Shown: in pieces, positions 43,773 to 54,491 of the stretch
Numbering within the stretch: the first letter of the stretch is position 1
Layout of the letters: each line of letters opens with the position of its first letter
Assembly: GCA_945285405.1 (NCBI GenBank)
Contig: CALYQJ010000004.1
Coordinates: 54,929 to 118,928, forward strand
DNA length: 64,000 bases
Origin: an uncultured Lactobacillaceae bacterium
Lineage (GTDB): Bacteria > Bacillota > Bacilli > Lactobacillales > Lactobacillaceae
Reading direction: 5' to 3'
Notes under the pieces: generated by a model
Seen by the model: only the letters and a program-made list of their open reading frames with translations
The model's database searches: none
Told to the model about the DNA's origin: nothing
Made by a program: the position numbers and the translations under genes

Positions 43773-43958
43773 TTGGAAGATGTATCACCTATTGTAGAAA
43801 AAATTATTCAATTTGAAAAAGATCATAATATGACTGATAGTGATCTAGCTTTTGCTAGTCATATTTCAGTCGAACATATCCACGCAATTAAAGCTGGTAT
43901 TGGTCATATTGAACCAGAAATTTTAAATGATCTACAAAATTTTTTTGCAGCCAATTAA
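43773..43958 (+). CDS. Small HTH-like protein (LBP_cg2779-family-like), TTG start preferred
   Basis: 61 aa MEDVSPIVEKIIQFEKDHNMTDSDLAFASHISVEHIHAIKAGIGHIEPEILNDLQNFFAAN preceded by AGGGGG SD; the 119-aa ORF-track start overlaps the rpsL leader. Confidence 0.65.
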   Translation: MEDVSPIVEKIIQFEKDHNMTDSDLAFASHISVEHIHAIKAGIGHIEPEILNDLQNFFAAN

Positions 43959-43985
43959 AATAATGCAATAAAAAATAAATAAATT

Positions 43986-44032
43986 AAGCAAAACAAAATT
44001 TTCGACAACGAAAAAATGTTTTGCTTTTTTAA
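43986..44032 (+). terminator. Intrinsic terminator after the small HTH gene
   Basis: AAGCAAAACA/TGTTTTGCTT then T-run. Confidence 0.7.
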
Positions 44033-44315
44033 TAGCTAAAAAATTTAAAATTTAACTTTTATAAACGTCAAAAAAATGATCAATAATTATGCCATAATAA
44101 ATCTATAAAAGTAAATATAATAATGGATTTATATTTTAACAAGTAATGCACTTATCTTTACTCAGCTTATTAACTAAATCTAAGTAAACTAAAAGTTCAA
44201 TTTTGCTAAATTAAATATAAAGTTTTTATAAAAATTAACTGCTTAATTTTAAGCCCAGAGTTATTTCAATTAAAGTTCAAATTTCCATAAATACTTCTGT
44301 TAAAAATAATTTTTT

Positions 44316-45527
44316 CTATACGCTTATCTGTGCTACTTTTTTCTTTCTGATCATCGTCTCTTGTGGTAATACCTGATCACACTTAATGGAGCAAATCATC
44401 ATTGCGTGATTAGCTCGCTCAATTTTATTGCCATCTTCATCACGTAAATCTACAACTTTAGTAAAATAATGGAAAAAATGGGGCCCATAAAATTCTAATT
44501 CGTCTCCCTCGGAAAAATTATTTCTTTCTTGAATAATTATACGTCCGGATTCTTGCCCCTTTACTTCACCAATAAATTCATATCCCAATTCAGGCTTTTT
44601 ATGCGAAAATAATTCATCATTTTTTGTAGGTTTACCATTAAAGAAACCAAAAGACATTCTACGTTGAGAAATTTTAGCTAGTTCTTCAATCCAGGAGGGA
44701 TTAAATTGAAAATTATCAGGATCAGCACAATAAGTATCTACAGCATTTCGATAAACATTAGCAACGGTGGAAACATAATGAATAGTTTTCATTCTTCCTT
44801 CAATCTTTAAACTATCAACCCCAGTACTAATCATTTCTCCTATTTCCGGAATCAAACTCATATCAACTGCTGACATTGTGAAAAGATCTTTCCCATTTAA
44901 AGAATTACCATCCGCATCCATTAAGTTATAAAGAAAGCGGCAATTCTGAGCACATCCGCCACGATTGGCATCACGATTATTCATATAATTACTCATTACA
45001 CAGCGACCAGAGTAACTTATGCACATTGCTCCTTGAATAAAAGCTTCAATTTCGACATCTGTATGAGCTTTAATTTCCTTAATTTCCTGTTGAGAAGTTT
45101 CTCGACCTAAAACAATTCGCTCTAATCCATGTTTTGCCCAAAAATTAACAGCTTCATAGTTTACAGCAGAAGCTTGCGTAGATAAATGAACGGGTAATCT
45201 AGGAACTTTTGTTAAAACTGCACTAATAATTGCCGGATCAGAAACAATCAAGGCATCAACTCCAGAATCTCTTACAGCAGTCAAATAATCAACGACACCG
45301 TTTAAATCATTTTCATGACAAACAATATTAGCCGCTAGATAAACTTTCGCACGGCGTTCATGAGCATAAGCAACACCTTCTTGCATATCTAATAATGTAA
45401 AATTACTTGCTCGAGAGCGTAAGCCCAATTGTTCACCACCAATATAGACTGCATCTGCACCATAATCGATCGCTATTCTTAATTTTTCTGGTGTTCCTGC
45501 AGGTACTAATACTTCTGGCTTTTTCAC
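44316..45527 (-). CDS. Peptidase U32 family protein (TrhP/YrrO-like)
   Basis: PEVLVPAGTPEKLRIAIDYGADAVYIGG, EAFIQGAMCISYSGRCVMSNYMNNRDANRGGCAQNCRF and DSLKIEGRMKT. Confidence 0.9.
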   Translation of the reverse strand: MKKPEVLVPAGTPEKLRIAIDYGADAVYIGGEQLGLRSRASNFTLLDMQEGVAYAHERRAKVYLAANIVCHENDLNGVVDYLTAVRDSGVDALIVSDPAIISAVLTKVPRLPVHLSTQASAVNYEAVNFWAKHGLERIVLGRETSQQEIKEIKAHTDVEIEAFIQGAMCISYSGRCVMSNYMNNRDANRGGCAQNCRFLYNLMDADGNSLNGKDLFTMSAVDMSLIPEIGEMISTGVDSLKIEGRMKTIHYVSTVANVYRNAVDTYCADPDNFQFNPSWIEELAKISQRRMSFGFFNGKPTKNDELFSHKKPELGYEFIGEVKGQESGRIIIQERNNFSEGDELEFYGPHFFHYFTKVVDLRDEDGNKIERANHAMMICSIKCDQVLPQETMIRKKKVAQISV

Positions 45528-46456
45528 TATTTAATATCCCCCATTTGATAATCATAAAAACCTGTTGAATAATGACGATCAGCTGGTAATTTAACTTTTA
45601 AACTATTTATAACATGATTCCATGAAGCACTGTTAAAGTTTAACAACACTTGACGCGCTTGATTAAATTCTTTAAGAATATCATTCCAATTCTTTCCTTG
45701 ATAAAATAAACCATCAAAAGTAAAATTACGGATACCTAAATCATACAATTCAGGCATTTTAGCAATTAGATTTAAATCTTCTGGAGCAAACATATGAGTA
45801 CCATTGTGATCTTCAAACATGGTATATCTTGCTTTTGGTTTTTGAGGTAAAGCTAGCTGATAAACCTTTTTTTGAGCATATGCTTTAGTGTTACCAACAT
45901 AATCAAGGTAATTATAGATCAGATTTCGTCCCGATTGCTGAATTGAAATTGGACCAAATAATTGAATAATAGGTGTTACTCTTAAATTAGGTATCAATTC
46001 CTTTAATTCAACATATGGCAACTCGCGAGCCAAACGTACAAATGATGCACCTTCATTGCCCCAAAAATTCATCATACCTGAATTAGTATCCAAAACTTCA
46101 CCAAAATAGATAAACTTTTGTTGTGGAAAATTATTTTGTAAAATATTTACCGCACCAGCATCTCCGACCATAATATAATCAACTTTTGCTTGAACCAATT
46201 GTCGTAAATATTCGCGATATTCCGGAAGTTGATCATTATGCAAAATAGCATTAGCTGCAACAATAATTTTCTTACCCTTTTGTCGTGCTAATTCTAAGAG
46301 ATCCTTAATTTCTGGTAAGTCAAAATCTGTTGGTAAACGCAATCCAAAATAGTTATTTCCAACAATTAATGCATCCATACCTAAATCAAAAAGAGTACCT
46401 ACAAATTTTTTTGCAGGTACTGTAGTAGAAAAGTAGATAGTTGAATCTAAACTCAA
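45527..46456 (-). CDS. Peptidase U32 family protein, second partner (YrrN-like)
   Basis: U32-like TIM-barrel segments (FDLGMDALIVGNNYFGLRLP, KIIVAANAILHNDQL); adjacent to the U32 partner. Confidence 0.75.
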   Translation of the reverse strand: MSLDSTIYFSTTVPAKKFVGTLFDLGMDALIVGNNYFGLRLPTDFDLPEIKDLLELARQKGKKIIVAANAILHNDQLPEYREYLRQLVQAKVDYIMVGDAGAVNILQNNFPQQKFIYFGEVLDTNSGMMNFWGNEGASFVRLARELPYVELKELIPNLRVTPIIQLFGPISIQQSGRNLIYNYLDYVGNTKAYAQKKVYQLALPQKPKARYTMFEDHNGTHMFAPEDLNLIAKMPELYDLGIRNFTFDGLFYQGKNWNDILKEFNQARQVLLNFNSASWNHVINSLKVKLPADRHYSTGFYDYQMGDIK

Positions 46457-48942
46457 TTTTTAACCTTAACTTTCTTGGTTGTAGCTTTTTTTATATGCAA
46501 CTTAATTTTTTCCTTTTGAGCACCAACGGTTACTGTATCACCTGGCTGAATTTGCCCCGATAGAAGTTGCTCGCTCATTGCATCTTCTAATTTAGTCTGT
46601 AAAGTACGGCGAATAGTACGTGCACCATATTCAGGGTTATAACCTAACTTAGCAATTAACTTAACTGCAGATGGGGTCATCTTCAAAGTAATCCCTTGCG
46701 CATGCAAACGTTGTTCAAAATCTTTAATCATTAGTTTTACAATTTGATAAACTTGGTCTTCAGTTAAAACTTTAAAAATTACAATTTCATCAACCCGATT
46801 TAAGAATTCCGGACGATATGTTTTCTTAACAACGTCCCTAATTCGATCAGCTATTGCATCATTATCAATAGTATTACTTCGAGCACCAAAGCCAACTTCA
46901 TGATCATCTCGCAGTGAAGTTGCACCTAAATTAGAAGTCATAATGATAATTGTATTTCGAAAATCAACATGTCGTCCACGTGAATCCGTCAAAAATCCTT
47001 CATCTAAAACTTGTAATAATAAGTTAAAAATATCTGGATGAGCTTTTTCAATTTCGTCAAATAATACTACTGAATAAGGATGATTTCGAACTTGTTCTGT
47101 TAATTGTCCACCTTCATCATACCCAACATACCCAGGTGGAGAACCAACTAAACGCGTTGCTGTAAATTTCTCCATATATTCAGACATATCAATTCGAATA
47201 ATATTATTTTCTGAACCAAACATTGCCGCTGCTAGAGCCTTGGCTAATTCAGTTTTACCAACACCAGTAGGACCCAAAAACATAAATGAACCCATTGGTC
47301 GATTCGGATCTTTCAAGCCACTTCGGCTACGACGAATTGCCCGAGCAATTGCTGAAACAGCATCGTCTTGTCCGATAACCCGTTGGTGAAGGAATTTCTC
47401 TAAATTAATTAAACGTTCAGATTCAGTTTTTGTTAATTGTGTGACTGGAATATTTGTCCATTGTGAAACAACTTCAGCAATATCTTCAACAGTAACTACT
47501 ACTTCTTTATCTTTACTAGGAGAAGTTTTGATTTGATCGATCTTATTCTTTAACGCAGACTCTTCCTTACTAATTGCAGCAGCTCTCTCAAAATTTTGAT
47601 TTTTGATTGCCTCATTCTTTTTAAATTCAAGTCCAGTTAACTCTTTATTTTGCTTGTTAACTTGCAAATTCATTTCCGTTTGTAAATGTACTTTAGCTGA
47701 GGCTTCATCAATTAAATCAATGGCCTTATCTGGTAAAAAGCGATCACTAATATAGCGGCTAGAGAGTTCAACTGCTGCATCTAAAGCTGCATCACTGATT
47801 TTCAACGAGTGATGTTTTTCATATCGTTCTCTTAAACCACGTAAAATCTGTTTAGCCTGATTTTGAGTTGGTTCCATTACTTCAATTTTAGCAAAGCGTC
47901 GTTCAAAGGCTGCATCTTTTTCAATATATTTCTGGTATTCGTCTAAAGTTGTAGCCCCAATAATTTGAACTTCACCTCGTGCTAAAGCTGGCTTCAAAAT
48001 GTTAGAAGCATCAATTGCACCTTCAGCACCACCCGCTCCAATTAAAGTATGTAATTCATCAATAAACAAAATAACATTTTTACTATTGGTAACTTCTTTA
48101 ATGACTTTTTTTAAACGATCTTCAAATTCGCCACGATACTTTGTTCCTGCAACTAATGAACCCATATCAAGCATCATTAGTCGATCATCAAGCATTTCTT
48201 TAGGCACTTCAGCTCGAACAATTTTTTGAGCTAAACCTTCAGCAATAGCAGTCTTACCAACTCCTGGTTCACCAATTAAAACAGGATTATTCTTAGTTCG
48301 TCGGCATAATATTTGAATCAATCTTTTTACTTCTTTATCACGTCCAACTACTGGATCAATTTTATTTTCCCTAGCTAACTCAGTTAGGTCTCGGGATAAA
48401 TTATCTAATGTTGGAGTTTTTTTATTAGATTTATTATTCCTTGATAAATCAGATATTGAACGTCGGGGTGTCATTGAAGTAAATGAATCTTCATTAATTC
48501 CCATCTTTTTAAGCAAAATTTGTCTAATTTTATTTAAATTTAATCCTAAATTGGTTAGAATTCGGGTTGCTAAAACATCTTGTTCCCTTAAAACACCCAA
48601 TAAAATATGTTCAGTACCAATCTTTAACGCACCAAGGCGTTTAGCTTCATCTCCAGAATAAGCGAGAATTTCTTTAGCTCGCTGGGAATATCCTAAACTC
48701 ATTTTTTGATTATCAGAGTTACTACTTCCCGTTCCAAATCCGGTTAAACCATCAATTTCTTCGCGTATATCTGCTTCATTAATATTTAATTTTCGTAAAG
48801 TTTTACCAGCTATACCCTCGGGTTCAATTACTAAAGCTAAAAGAATATGTTCACTAGCTACCGCATAATGTCCGTACATTTTGGCATTTTCCTGAGCCAA
48901 CTCTAATACCATTCTGGCACTATCAGTAAATAAGTTGTCCAT
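46453..48942 (-). CDS. clpC: ATP-dependent Clp protease ATP-binding subunit ClpC
   Basis: Two AAA modules (GEPGVGKTAIAEGLA; GPTGVGKTELAKALA), Clp_N repeats and UVR linker. Confidence 0.95.
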   Translation of the reverse strand: MDNLFTDSARMVLELAQENAKMYGHYAVASEHILLALVIEPEGIAGKTLRKLNINEADIREEIDGLTGFGTGSSNSDNQKMSLGYSQRAKEILAYSGDEAKRLGALKIGTEHILLGVLREQDVLATRILTNLGLNLNKIRQILLKKMGINEDSFTSMTPRRSISDLSRNNKSNKKTPTLDNLSRDLTELARENKIDPVVGRDKEVKRLIQILCRRTKNNPVLIGEPGVGKTAIAEGLAQKIVRAEVPKEMLDDRLMMLDMGSLVAGTKYRGEFEDRLKKVIKEVTNSKNVILFIDELHTLIGAGGAEGAIDASNILKPALARGEVQIIGATTLDEYQKYIEKDAAFERRFAKIEVMEPTQNQAKQILRGLRERYEKHHSLKISDAALDAAVELSSRYISDRFLPDKAIDLIDEASAKVHLQTEMNLQVNKQNKELTGLEFKKNEAIKNQNFERAAAISKEESALKNKIDQIKTSPSKDKEVVVTVEDIAEVVSQWTNIPVTQLTKTESERLINLEKFLHQRVIGQDDAVSAIARAIRRSRSGLKDPNRPMGSFMFLGPTGVGKTELAKALAAAMFGSENNIIRIDMSEYMEKFTATRLVGSPPGYVGYDEGGQLTEQVRNHPYSVVLFDEIEKAHPDIFNLLLQVLDEGFLTDSRGRHVDFRNTIIIMTSNLGATSLRDDHEVGFGARSNTIDNDAIADRIRDVVKKTYRPEFLNRVDEIVIFKVLTEDQVYQIVKLMIKDFEQRLHAQGITLKMTPSAVKLIAKLGYNPEYGARTIRRTLQTKLEDAMSEQLLSGQIQPGDTVTVGAQKEKIKLHIKKATTKKVKVKN

Positions 48943-49015
48943 AATTACCTCCTCATTGAGGAATAAATTTACTATTCAGTTATAAACTATAAACTCTAAT
49001 TATATAATATATTAT

Positions 49016-49486
49016 TTAATTTTCATATTCTAATTTAGTTAAAATCGATTTAAAAATATGAGCTCGCAATTTATTTTGTTGAGCTTTATCTAAGTGCCCT
49101 AAAGCATCTTGATCAATAGCGGCAATAATAATTTTACCAGTTATTGGGTTAATAATCTTATCACTAATTAATTGATTTACAATAGTTAACGCATCATTTA
49201 ATGTTAAAACTGAACCAACATCGGTTTTAATTTTTTCTAGTAAATCACCATCATCCACAAACTGCAATTTAATGATACGTATATACCCGCCACCTCCACG
49301 TTTACTTTCAACATAATAACCATGTTTGGAGTCAAAGCGGGTCTTAATTACATAATTTATTTGCGATGGAACTACATTAAAATAATCGGCAATTTGTTGA
49401 CGACGCAACTCAACTTCAAAGTTTTTATTCAAAATACTCTTAATATATTGTTCAATTAAATCTGACAAATTATTAGACTGGCTCAT
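49016..49486 (-). CDS. ctsR: Transcriptional repressor CtsR
   Basis: NLSDLIEQYIKSILNKN, RQQIADYFNVVPSQINYVIKTRF and ESKRGGGGYIRI. Confidence 0.95.
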   Translation of the reverse strand: MSQSNNLSDLIEQYIKSILNKNFEVELRRQQIADYFNVVPSQINYVIKTRFDSKHGYYVESKRGGGGYIRIIKLQFVDDGDLLEKIKTDVGSVLTLNDALTIVNQLISDKIINPITGKIIIAAIDQDALGHLDKAQQNKLRAHIFKSILTKLEYEN

Positions 49487-49495
49487 AAATATTCC

Positions 49496-49512
49496 TTGAC
49501 TATATTTGACTA
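49496..49512 (-). promoter_or_regulatory. CtsR operator
   Basis: Minus strand TAGTCAAATATAGTCAA, a direct heptad repeat, immediately upstream of ctsR. Confidence 0.8.
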
Positions 49513-49815
49513 AAATTATAATACAAGGCAGCTCAATTTAAAAGTGTTTAATAACTTCAATTAATTCATTTAAAAGTGCAATATTTTTAAATTTAATTTC
49601 GTATTTTTAAATCAGAAAATTGTATAATTATATAATAATGGAATAAAAATTATTTTAGAAATTAAAAATATTTCTATTATTTGATTGTAGTAAAAATTAA
49701 ATATTAGTTTTTAAATGACCTATAGTTAATCTAAAAACGACTGATATTTATGACATAAGTTTATTTTTAACTTTTAAATACTGTTTAAAATGTGATTAAA
49801 GTAGGAGCTGAAATA

Positions 49816-51927
49816 ATGGAAACAAATTTTAAAGAACAACATGATTTTATGAATCGAGAAATTAGTTGGCTTGCTTTTAATCAGAGAATAATGGATTTAG
49901 CTGAAACTCCTCTAATTCCTCTCTTAGAACGTGCTAATTTTTTGAAAATAACTCAATCAAATTTAGATGAATGGTATATGATTCGAGTAGCTACTCTAAT
50001 TCGAGAAGTAAATTCTGGCGCTACTGATCCTGATAAATCTGGAATGGCACCTAATACTCAATTAAACCAAGTTAGAAAACTAGTAAAAAAACAATTAAAG
50101 CGACAAAGTAAAATATGGTTAAAACTCAAAAATCAACTCAAAGAAGTTGGTATTGAAATATTAAACTATTCTAACTTAACAAAAGAAGAAAAAAATTTTG
50201 TAGATAATTATTTTATTTCTACTATTAATCCCTTAATCGAAGTAGAGTTATTACCTAAAGATATACCTTGGCCTGAAATGGAAAATGGCAAAATGTATTT
50301 TATTGTAGATATGGTAAGTCGTCAAGATCAACAAAAACATATTTTTTCTCATTTTAAGATGCCTTCTTTAAAGCGTTTATTAACTTTACCTCAAACTCCC
50401 AATCGATTTATTTTATTAGATCAAATTATTAAAGCTCACTATCAAGAAATCATTCAAACTAAGTTTAAAAACCGCTTTATTGCCCAAAATATTTACCATT
50501 ATCGAATTCTAAAAGATATGGATATTCAAAATTTACCCAAAGGAAGCAAAAATACAGAACAAGCAGTGGAAGTGGCATTAGAAAAACGTACTTCAGCACC
50601 AATGATTTTCTTAGCATTAGATAAAAATGCTCCAAGAAAAACTTTAAAAATTCTTACCTCAGTTCTTTCTGTAAATCCATTAAACACTTTTCATATTTTA
50701 GGAGATTGGGATTACGATTTTATCAAATTAATAAAACCCAGCTTAGTTGAAACACCACACCTAAAAATTGCTAATTTGTGCTTTACACCACACAAGGCAT
50801 ATCACGAAAAAATTTTAGAAGGAAATCAAATTTTTACCGCTATTGGACAAAAAGATTATTTACTGCATCATCCATATGATAGCTATGATGCAGTTGTTAA
50901 TTTTTTCCAACAAGCAGCAATTGATCCAAATGTGAAAGAAATTTATATTACCATTTATCGAACATCTAAGAATTCTCCAATTGTCAAAGCTCTTGCTGAT
51001 GCAGCCAAAAATGGTAAACATGTTGGAGCTTTAATTGAAGTCAAAGCGCGCTTTGACGAAGAGCATAACATTAAAGTAGCCGACTATTTGCGGGGGATGG
51101 GTGTAAAAGTTTATACTAGTTTTCCCAATTTAAAAATCCATGGTAAAATGGCCCTCGTAGTTAAGGAAGTACAAGGAAAGAAAAAAGCTTTTGCTCATTT
51201 AGCAACCGGTAATTATAATGATATTTCAGCAAAGGGGTATACTGATTTCAGTTTCTTTACTGCTAATACCAAATATACTGATGATATTAAGCGCATATTT
51301 CAATTCATTTCTGGTAAGAAAACTTTACCCGAAAAATTAAATAAATTATATATTGCGCCTAATATGTTAAGAAATAAATTACAAAAAGAAACCAAAAGAT
51401 TAATTAAAAAAGCAGCAAAAGGCGAAAAAGTTGAAATTTGGATGAAATGTAACTCTTTTTCCGACTCCAAGTTAATTAAATCTCTTTATAAAGCCAGTAT
51501 GCAAGGAGTAAAAGTGCATTTATTAGTACGCGGTTTAACTACAGCTATCCCCCATCTATCCCAAGTTAGCAAAGATTTACATATTCATTCAGTGGTAGGA
51601 CGTCTTCTGGAACATTCTCGTGTTTATATTTTTAAAAACAACGAGAAATTTAAGTGCTACCTTTCTTCAGCTGATGCAATGCCCCGCAATTTTGATCGAC
51701 GAATTGAAATACTTTTCCCGATTGAAGATAAAGATCTCAAACAACGAATTTATAAAATTTTTGAAAAAATGTGGGCAGATCGAGCCCAAAGTTATACTAA
51801 ACATGCAAATGGAAAGTATACACGGCGGGTGGCCAACAAAAATTTAAGCAAATACACACCAATTCAGGAACAATTTTTAATTGATGCTGAAAAACATGAA
51901 AAAGAGAAAAATCAAAGGAGAGTTTGA
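49816..51927 (+). CDS. ppk: Polyphosphate kinase
   Basis: FMNREISWLAFNQRI, YITIYRTSKNSPIVKAL, ALIEVKARFDEEHNI and HLATGNYND. Confidence 0.94.
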   Translation: METNFKEQHDFMNREISWLAFNQRIMDLAETPLIPLLERANFLKITQSNLDEWYMIRVATLIREVNSGATDPDKSGMAPNTQLNQVRKLVKKQLKRQSKIWLKLKNQLKEVGIEILNYSNLTKEEKNFVDNYFISTINPLIEVELLPKDIPWPEMENGKMYFIVDMVSRQDQQKHIFSHFKMPSLKRLLTLPQTPNRFILLDQIIKAHYQEIIQTKFKNRFIAQNIYHYRILKDMDIQNLPKGSKNTEQAVEVALEKRTSAPMIFLALDKNAPRKTLKILTSVLSVNPLNTFHILGDWDYDFIKLIKPSLVETPHLKIANLCFTPHKAYHEKILEGNQIFTAIGQKDYLLHHPYDSYDAVVNFFQQAAIDPNVKEIYITIYRTSKNSPIVKALADAAKNGKHVGALIEVKARFDEEHNIKVADYLRGMGVKVYTSFPNLKIHGKMALVVKEVQGKKKAFAHLATGNYNDISAKGYTDFSFFTANTKYTDDIKRIFQFISGKKTLPEKLNKLYIAPNMLRNKLQKETKRLIKKAAKGEKVEIWMKCNSFSDSKLIKSLYKASMQGVKVHLLVRGLTTAIPHLSQVSKDLHIHSVVGRLLEHSRVYIFKNNEKFKCYLSSADAMPRNFDRRIEILFPIEDKDLKQRIYKIFEKMWADRAQSYTKHANGKYTRRVANKNLSKYTPIQEQFLIDAEKHEKEKNQRRV

Positions 51928-52901
51928 TGACTGGAAAAATTGCGGTTCTTGACCTCGGTTCTAATTCAATTCGTACCACAATTACTGAATATGAGGAAAA
52001 TGGCGAATTTAAAATTTTAGATCGGCAACAAGCAATGGTTCGAATTTCCGAAGGAATGGGCGAAAAAAAGATCTTACAACCTACCGCAATTAAAAGAGCC
52101 ATGACAGCTTTAAATAAATTCAAAAAAGTATATGAACAATATCCTAACTTAAAAGTTACAGCAATTGCTACAGCAGCAGTTCGGCAAGCTAAAAATCAAA
52201 AGGAGTTCTTAGATCAATTTAAAAAATTAATGGGATTTCCACTAAAAGTAATTAGTGGAACAATGGAAGCTAAATATGATTATTATGGTGTAATTGGAAC
52301 CTTACCATTAACTAATGGTGTTATCGTTGATACTGGTGGTGCTTCAACCGAAATTATTTTAGTTCAAATGGGATCCATGAAAGAATGCATTAGCATTCCA
52401 TTTGGGGCTGTCAATATCACTGAGAACTATTTAAATGGTGATCCTATAAGTTCAAGTTCTTTATTTCAAGCTTTAGTAAAGATTTCTGATATTTTAATGA
52501 ACATTCCTTGGTTAACTCAAGCCCTTAACTTTCCGATAATTGCTATAGGCGGTTCTAATCGGACTTTAGCAAAAATTAGGAGAAATCAACTTCAACAAAC
52601 CAGTTTGCCAATTCACGGGTATCATCTTGATCGGGAAACGGCTGACCAAATAATTTATCAACTTCTAAATCTAACTATAGCTGAAAGACAAAATATTAAA
52701 GGATTAGCCAAAGAACGATCAGCAATTATAATTGGTGGACTGATTCCTTTACGGTTAATCATGCAAAGAATTGATAGCGTTCAAATTATTTTTTCTCAAT
52801 CAGGAGTACGTGAAGGTATTTTATTCAAAGAAATTGAATCTTTAACCAAACAAGAAATTCACACAACTGATATTACTAAAATGACCCTAGATGAAAGTTA
52901 A
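51927..52901 (+). CDS. ppx: Ppx/GppA exopolyphosphatase family protein
   Basis: KIAVLDLGSNSIRTTI and GVIVDTGGASTEI; ATG overlaps the ppk stop. Confidence 0.9.
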   Translation: MTGKIAVLDLGSNSIRTTITEYEENGEFKILDRQQAMVRISEGMGEKKILQPTAIKRAMTALNKFKKVYEQYPNLKVTAIATAAVRQAKNQKEFLDQFKKLMGFPLKVISGTMEAKYDYYGVIGTLPLTNGVIVDTGGASTEIILVQMGSMKECISIPFGAVNITENYLNGDPISSSSLFQALVKISDILMNIPWLTQALNFPIIAIGGSNRTLAKIRRNQLQQTSLPIHGYHLDRETADQIIYQLLNLTIAERQNIKGLAKERSAIIIGGLIPLRLIMQRIDSVQIIFSQSGVREGILFKEIESLTKQEIHTTDITKMTLDES

Positions 52902-52924
52902 ACTCTTATTCTCAATAAAACTAA

Positions 52925-52967
52925 AATAATAAGGATTCATAATTAATAAATGAATCCTTATTATTTT
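52925..52967. terminator. Bidirectional intrinsic terminator between convergent ppx and deoC-like genes
   Basis: AATAATAAGGATTCAT/ATGAATCCTTATTATT. Confidence 0.85.
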
Positions 52968-53647
52968 TAATTTAAACTGGCCAAAACTTGCTTTACCTCG
53001 TTAATAGAAGGTGTTACCAAAGAATTGATTTTGAGCTTTTTCATTTGCTTTAACTCTTTAGCTGTAAAATGTAAAGCAGCAACTTTTAAAGGCAGCGTAT
53101 CTTGAACTAAATTTTTAATTAAATTAATTGCATTAAAGTTAATCGACTCATCATTATAACCCGAGTTTATTTGAATCATTGATGGTGCAATTTTTAAGGC
53201 TTCTTGGATAGCTAATTCAATTTCTTTTTCCGTTAATACTTCAACGTCCAAAATTAGAGTACTGGCAATGTCACGAGTAGCACAAATTTCTTTGACTACT
53301 CCCATTTCATTAGAAAAATACGTCAAATCTCCCGCTTTTAATTGCGTCAAATTAGGCAAATAAGCTACTTCCTTAGCTCCATTAGAAATGGCATCTTCTA
53401 CTTCAAAAGCTTTACTTGGAATGCTCATTTGACCTAAAGGGAAACTGACATAACTTCCAACCAAAACGGAACTTTCTTCTAGTTGCTCTGAACAAAAACG
53501 AACCTGACTAGAATTAACCATAATTTCACGAAAATGACCTTCTTGAGCTTGCCGACATAAAGTTATTAATTCTTTTAATGTGACTCCAACTTTAAAATTA
53601 GTTAACTCTATCATTTCAGCCAAAGAACTAGGGGAATAATTAATCAT
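52967..53647 (-). CDS. Deoxyribose-phosphate aldolase (DeoC) family protein, predicted catalytically degenerate
   Basis: Fold-level match: ELITLCRQAQEGHFREIMVN, VGSYVSFPLG, AISNGAKEVAYLPNLTQLKAGD and MIQINSGY. Confidence 0.72.
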   Translation of the reverse strand: MINYSPSSLAEMIELTNFKVGVTLKELITLCRQAQEGHFREIMVNSSQVRFCSEQLEESSVLVGSYVSFPLGQMSIPSKAFEVEDAISNGAKEVAYLPNLTQLKAGDLTYFSNEMGVVKEICATRDIASTLILDVEVLTEKEIELAIQEALKIAPSMIQINSGYNDESINFNAINLIKNLVQDTLPLKVAALHFTAKELKQMKKLKINSLVTPSINEVKQVLASLN

Positions 53648-53693
53648 TAGTATCCTCTCAATTTTTAATTTTATTTAATTATAATGCCAGCGC

Positions 53694-54365
53694 TTACCGA
53701 GATAAAGTCATTATTAAAAAGTTAGTAAATAAAAAACCCCACGATAAATAAGGAACAAAGGGGATTTTTTTTTGAATAAAATGTTGGCTTAATAAATAAA
53801 TTACAATAACTAAGGAGCACGAAAGAATTAAAAAAAATAAACTCATAGTTATTCCTAAAAATAAAAACAAAGGAAAAAGCAATAAAATATCTCCAACTCC
53901 TAATCCCCTTTTTAAAAAACTAACTATAAACAAAATAGTAGTTAGAAACAAACTACTAATTAAGTTATCTAATCTAAAAGGTAATACACAAGCTATTAAA
54001 ATAAGAGGACATATTGTGTAAATTCTTAATTCTTGAAGATCAGTCAAATAACATATACCCATTACTATCTCGATTATTAACGCTAACCAATCAAATGTTA
54101 ACCCCCAATTAACTAATGATAGTCCCAAATAAAATTCCATTTGAAATGATTGTGAACTAAAATTATAATTGCAGAATCGGCATTTACCGCGACAAAATAA
54201 ATAGCTAATAACAGGAATCAAATCTTTGATATTTAATGGATGGTGACAACAATCACAGAATGACCGCGGTCTTATTATCGAAATTTTTTGATGAACTCGA
54301 AATAATACTAAAGTTAAAAATGAACCAAGACTTGCCCCAAGAAAAAATAATAAAGTTAAAATCAT
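53694..54365 (-). CDS. comC: Prepilin peptidase (ComC/PilD-like, A24)
   Basis: GASLGSFLTLVLFR, CDCCHHPLNIKDLIPVISYLFCRGKCRFC and GVGDILLL. Confidence 0.9.
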   Translation of the reverse strand: MILTLLFFLGASLGSFLTLVLFRVHQKISIIRPRSFCDCCHHPLNIKDLIPVISYLFCRGKCRFCNYNFSSQSFQMEFYLGLSLVNWGLTFDWLALIIEIVMGICYLTDLQELRIYTICPLILIACVLPFRLDNLISSLFLTTILFIVSFLKRGLGVGDILLLFPLFLFLGITMSLFFLILSCSLVIVIYLLSQHFIQKKIPFVPYLSWGFLFTNFLIMTLSR

Positions 54366-54491
54366 AGTTGCTATCCCTTTTATTGGTTAATTACGTTAAA
54401 AGGCTATGTTATTAACAATATTTTTTAAATAATGGAAATTTTTAAATAATTAAATGAGATACAATTATTTTGAAAGAAAGGAGTAAATTCC

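Noticed and set aside
44040-44315. Possible gene or RNA in the 270-bp AT-rich gap 3' of the U32 gene
   Set aside because: No ORF, no convincing hairpin and no recognisable RNA motif.
49520-49790. AT-rich region before ppk as a possible riboswitch
   Set aside because: No strong stems or conserved motif visible by eye; probably promoter sequence only.
51797-52123. 108-aa minus-strand ORF over the ppk-ppx junction
   Set aside because: Antisense to two clear genes; no recognisable domain.
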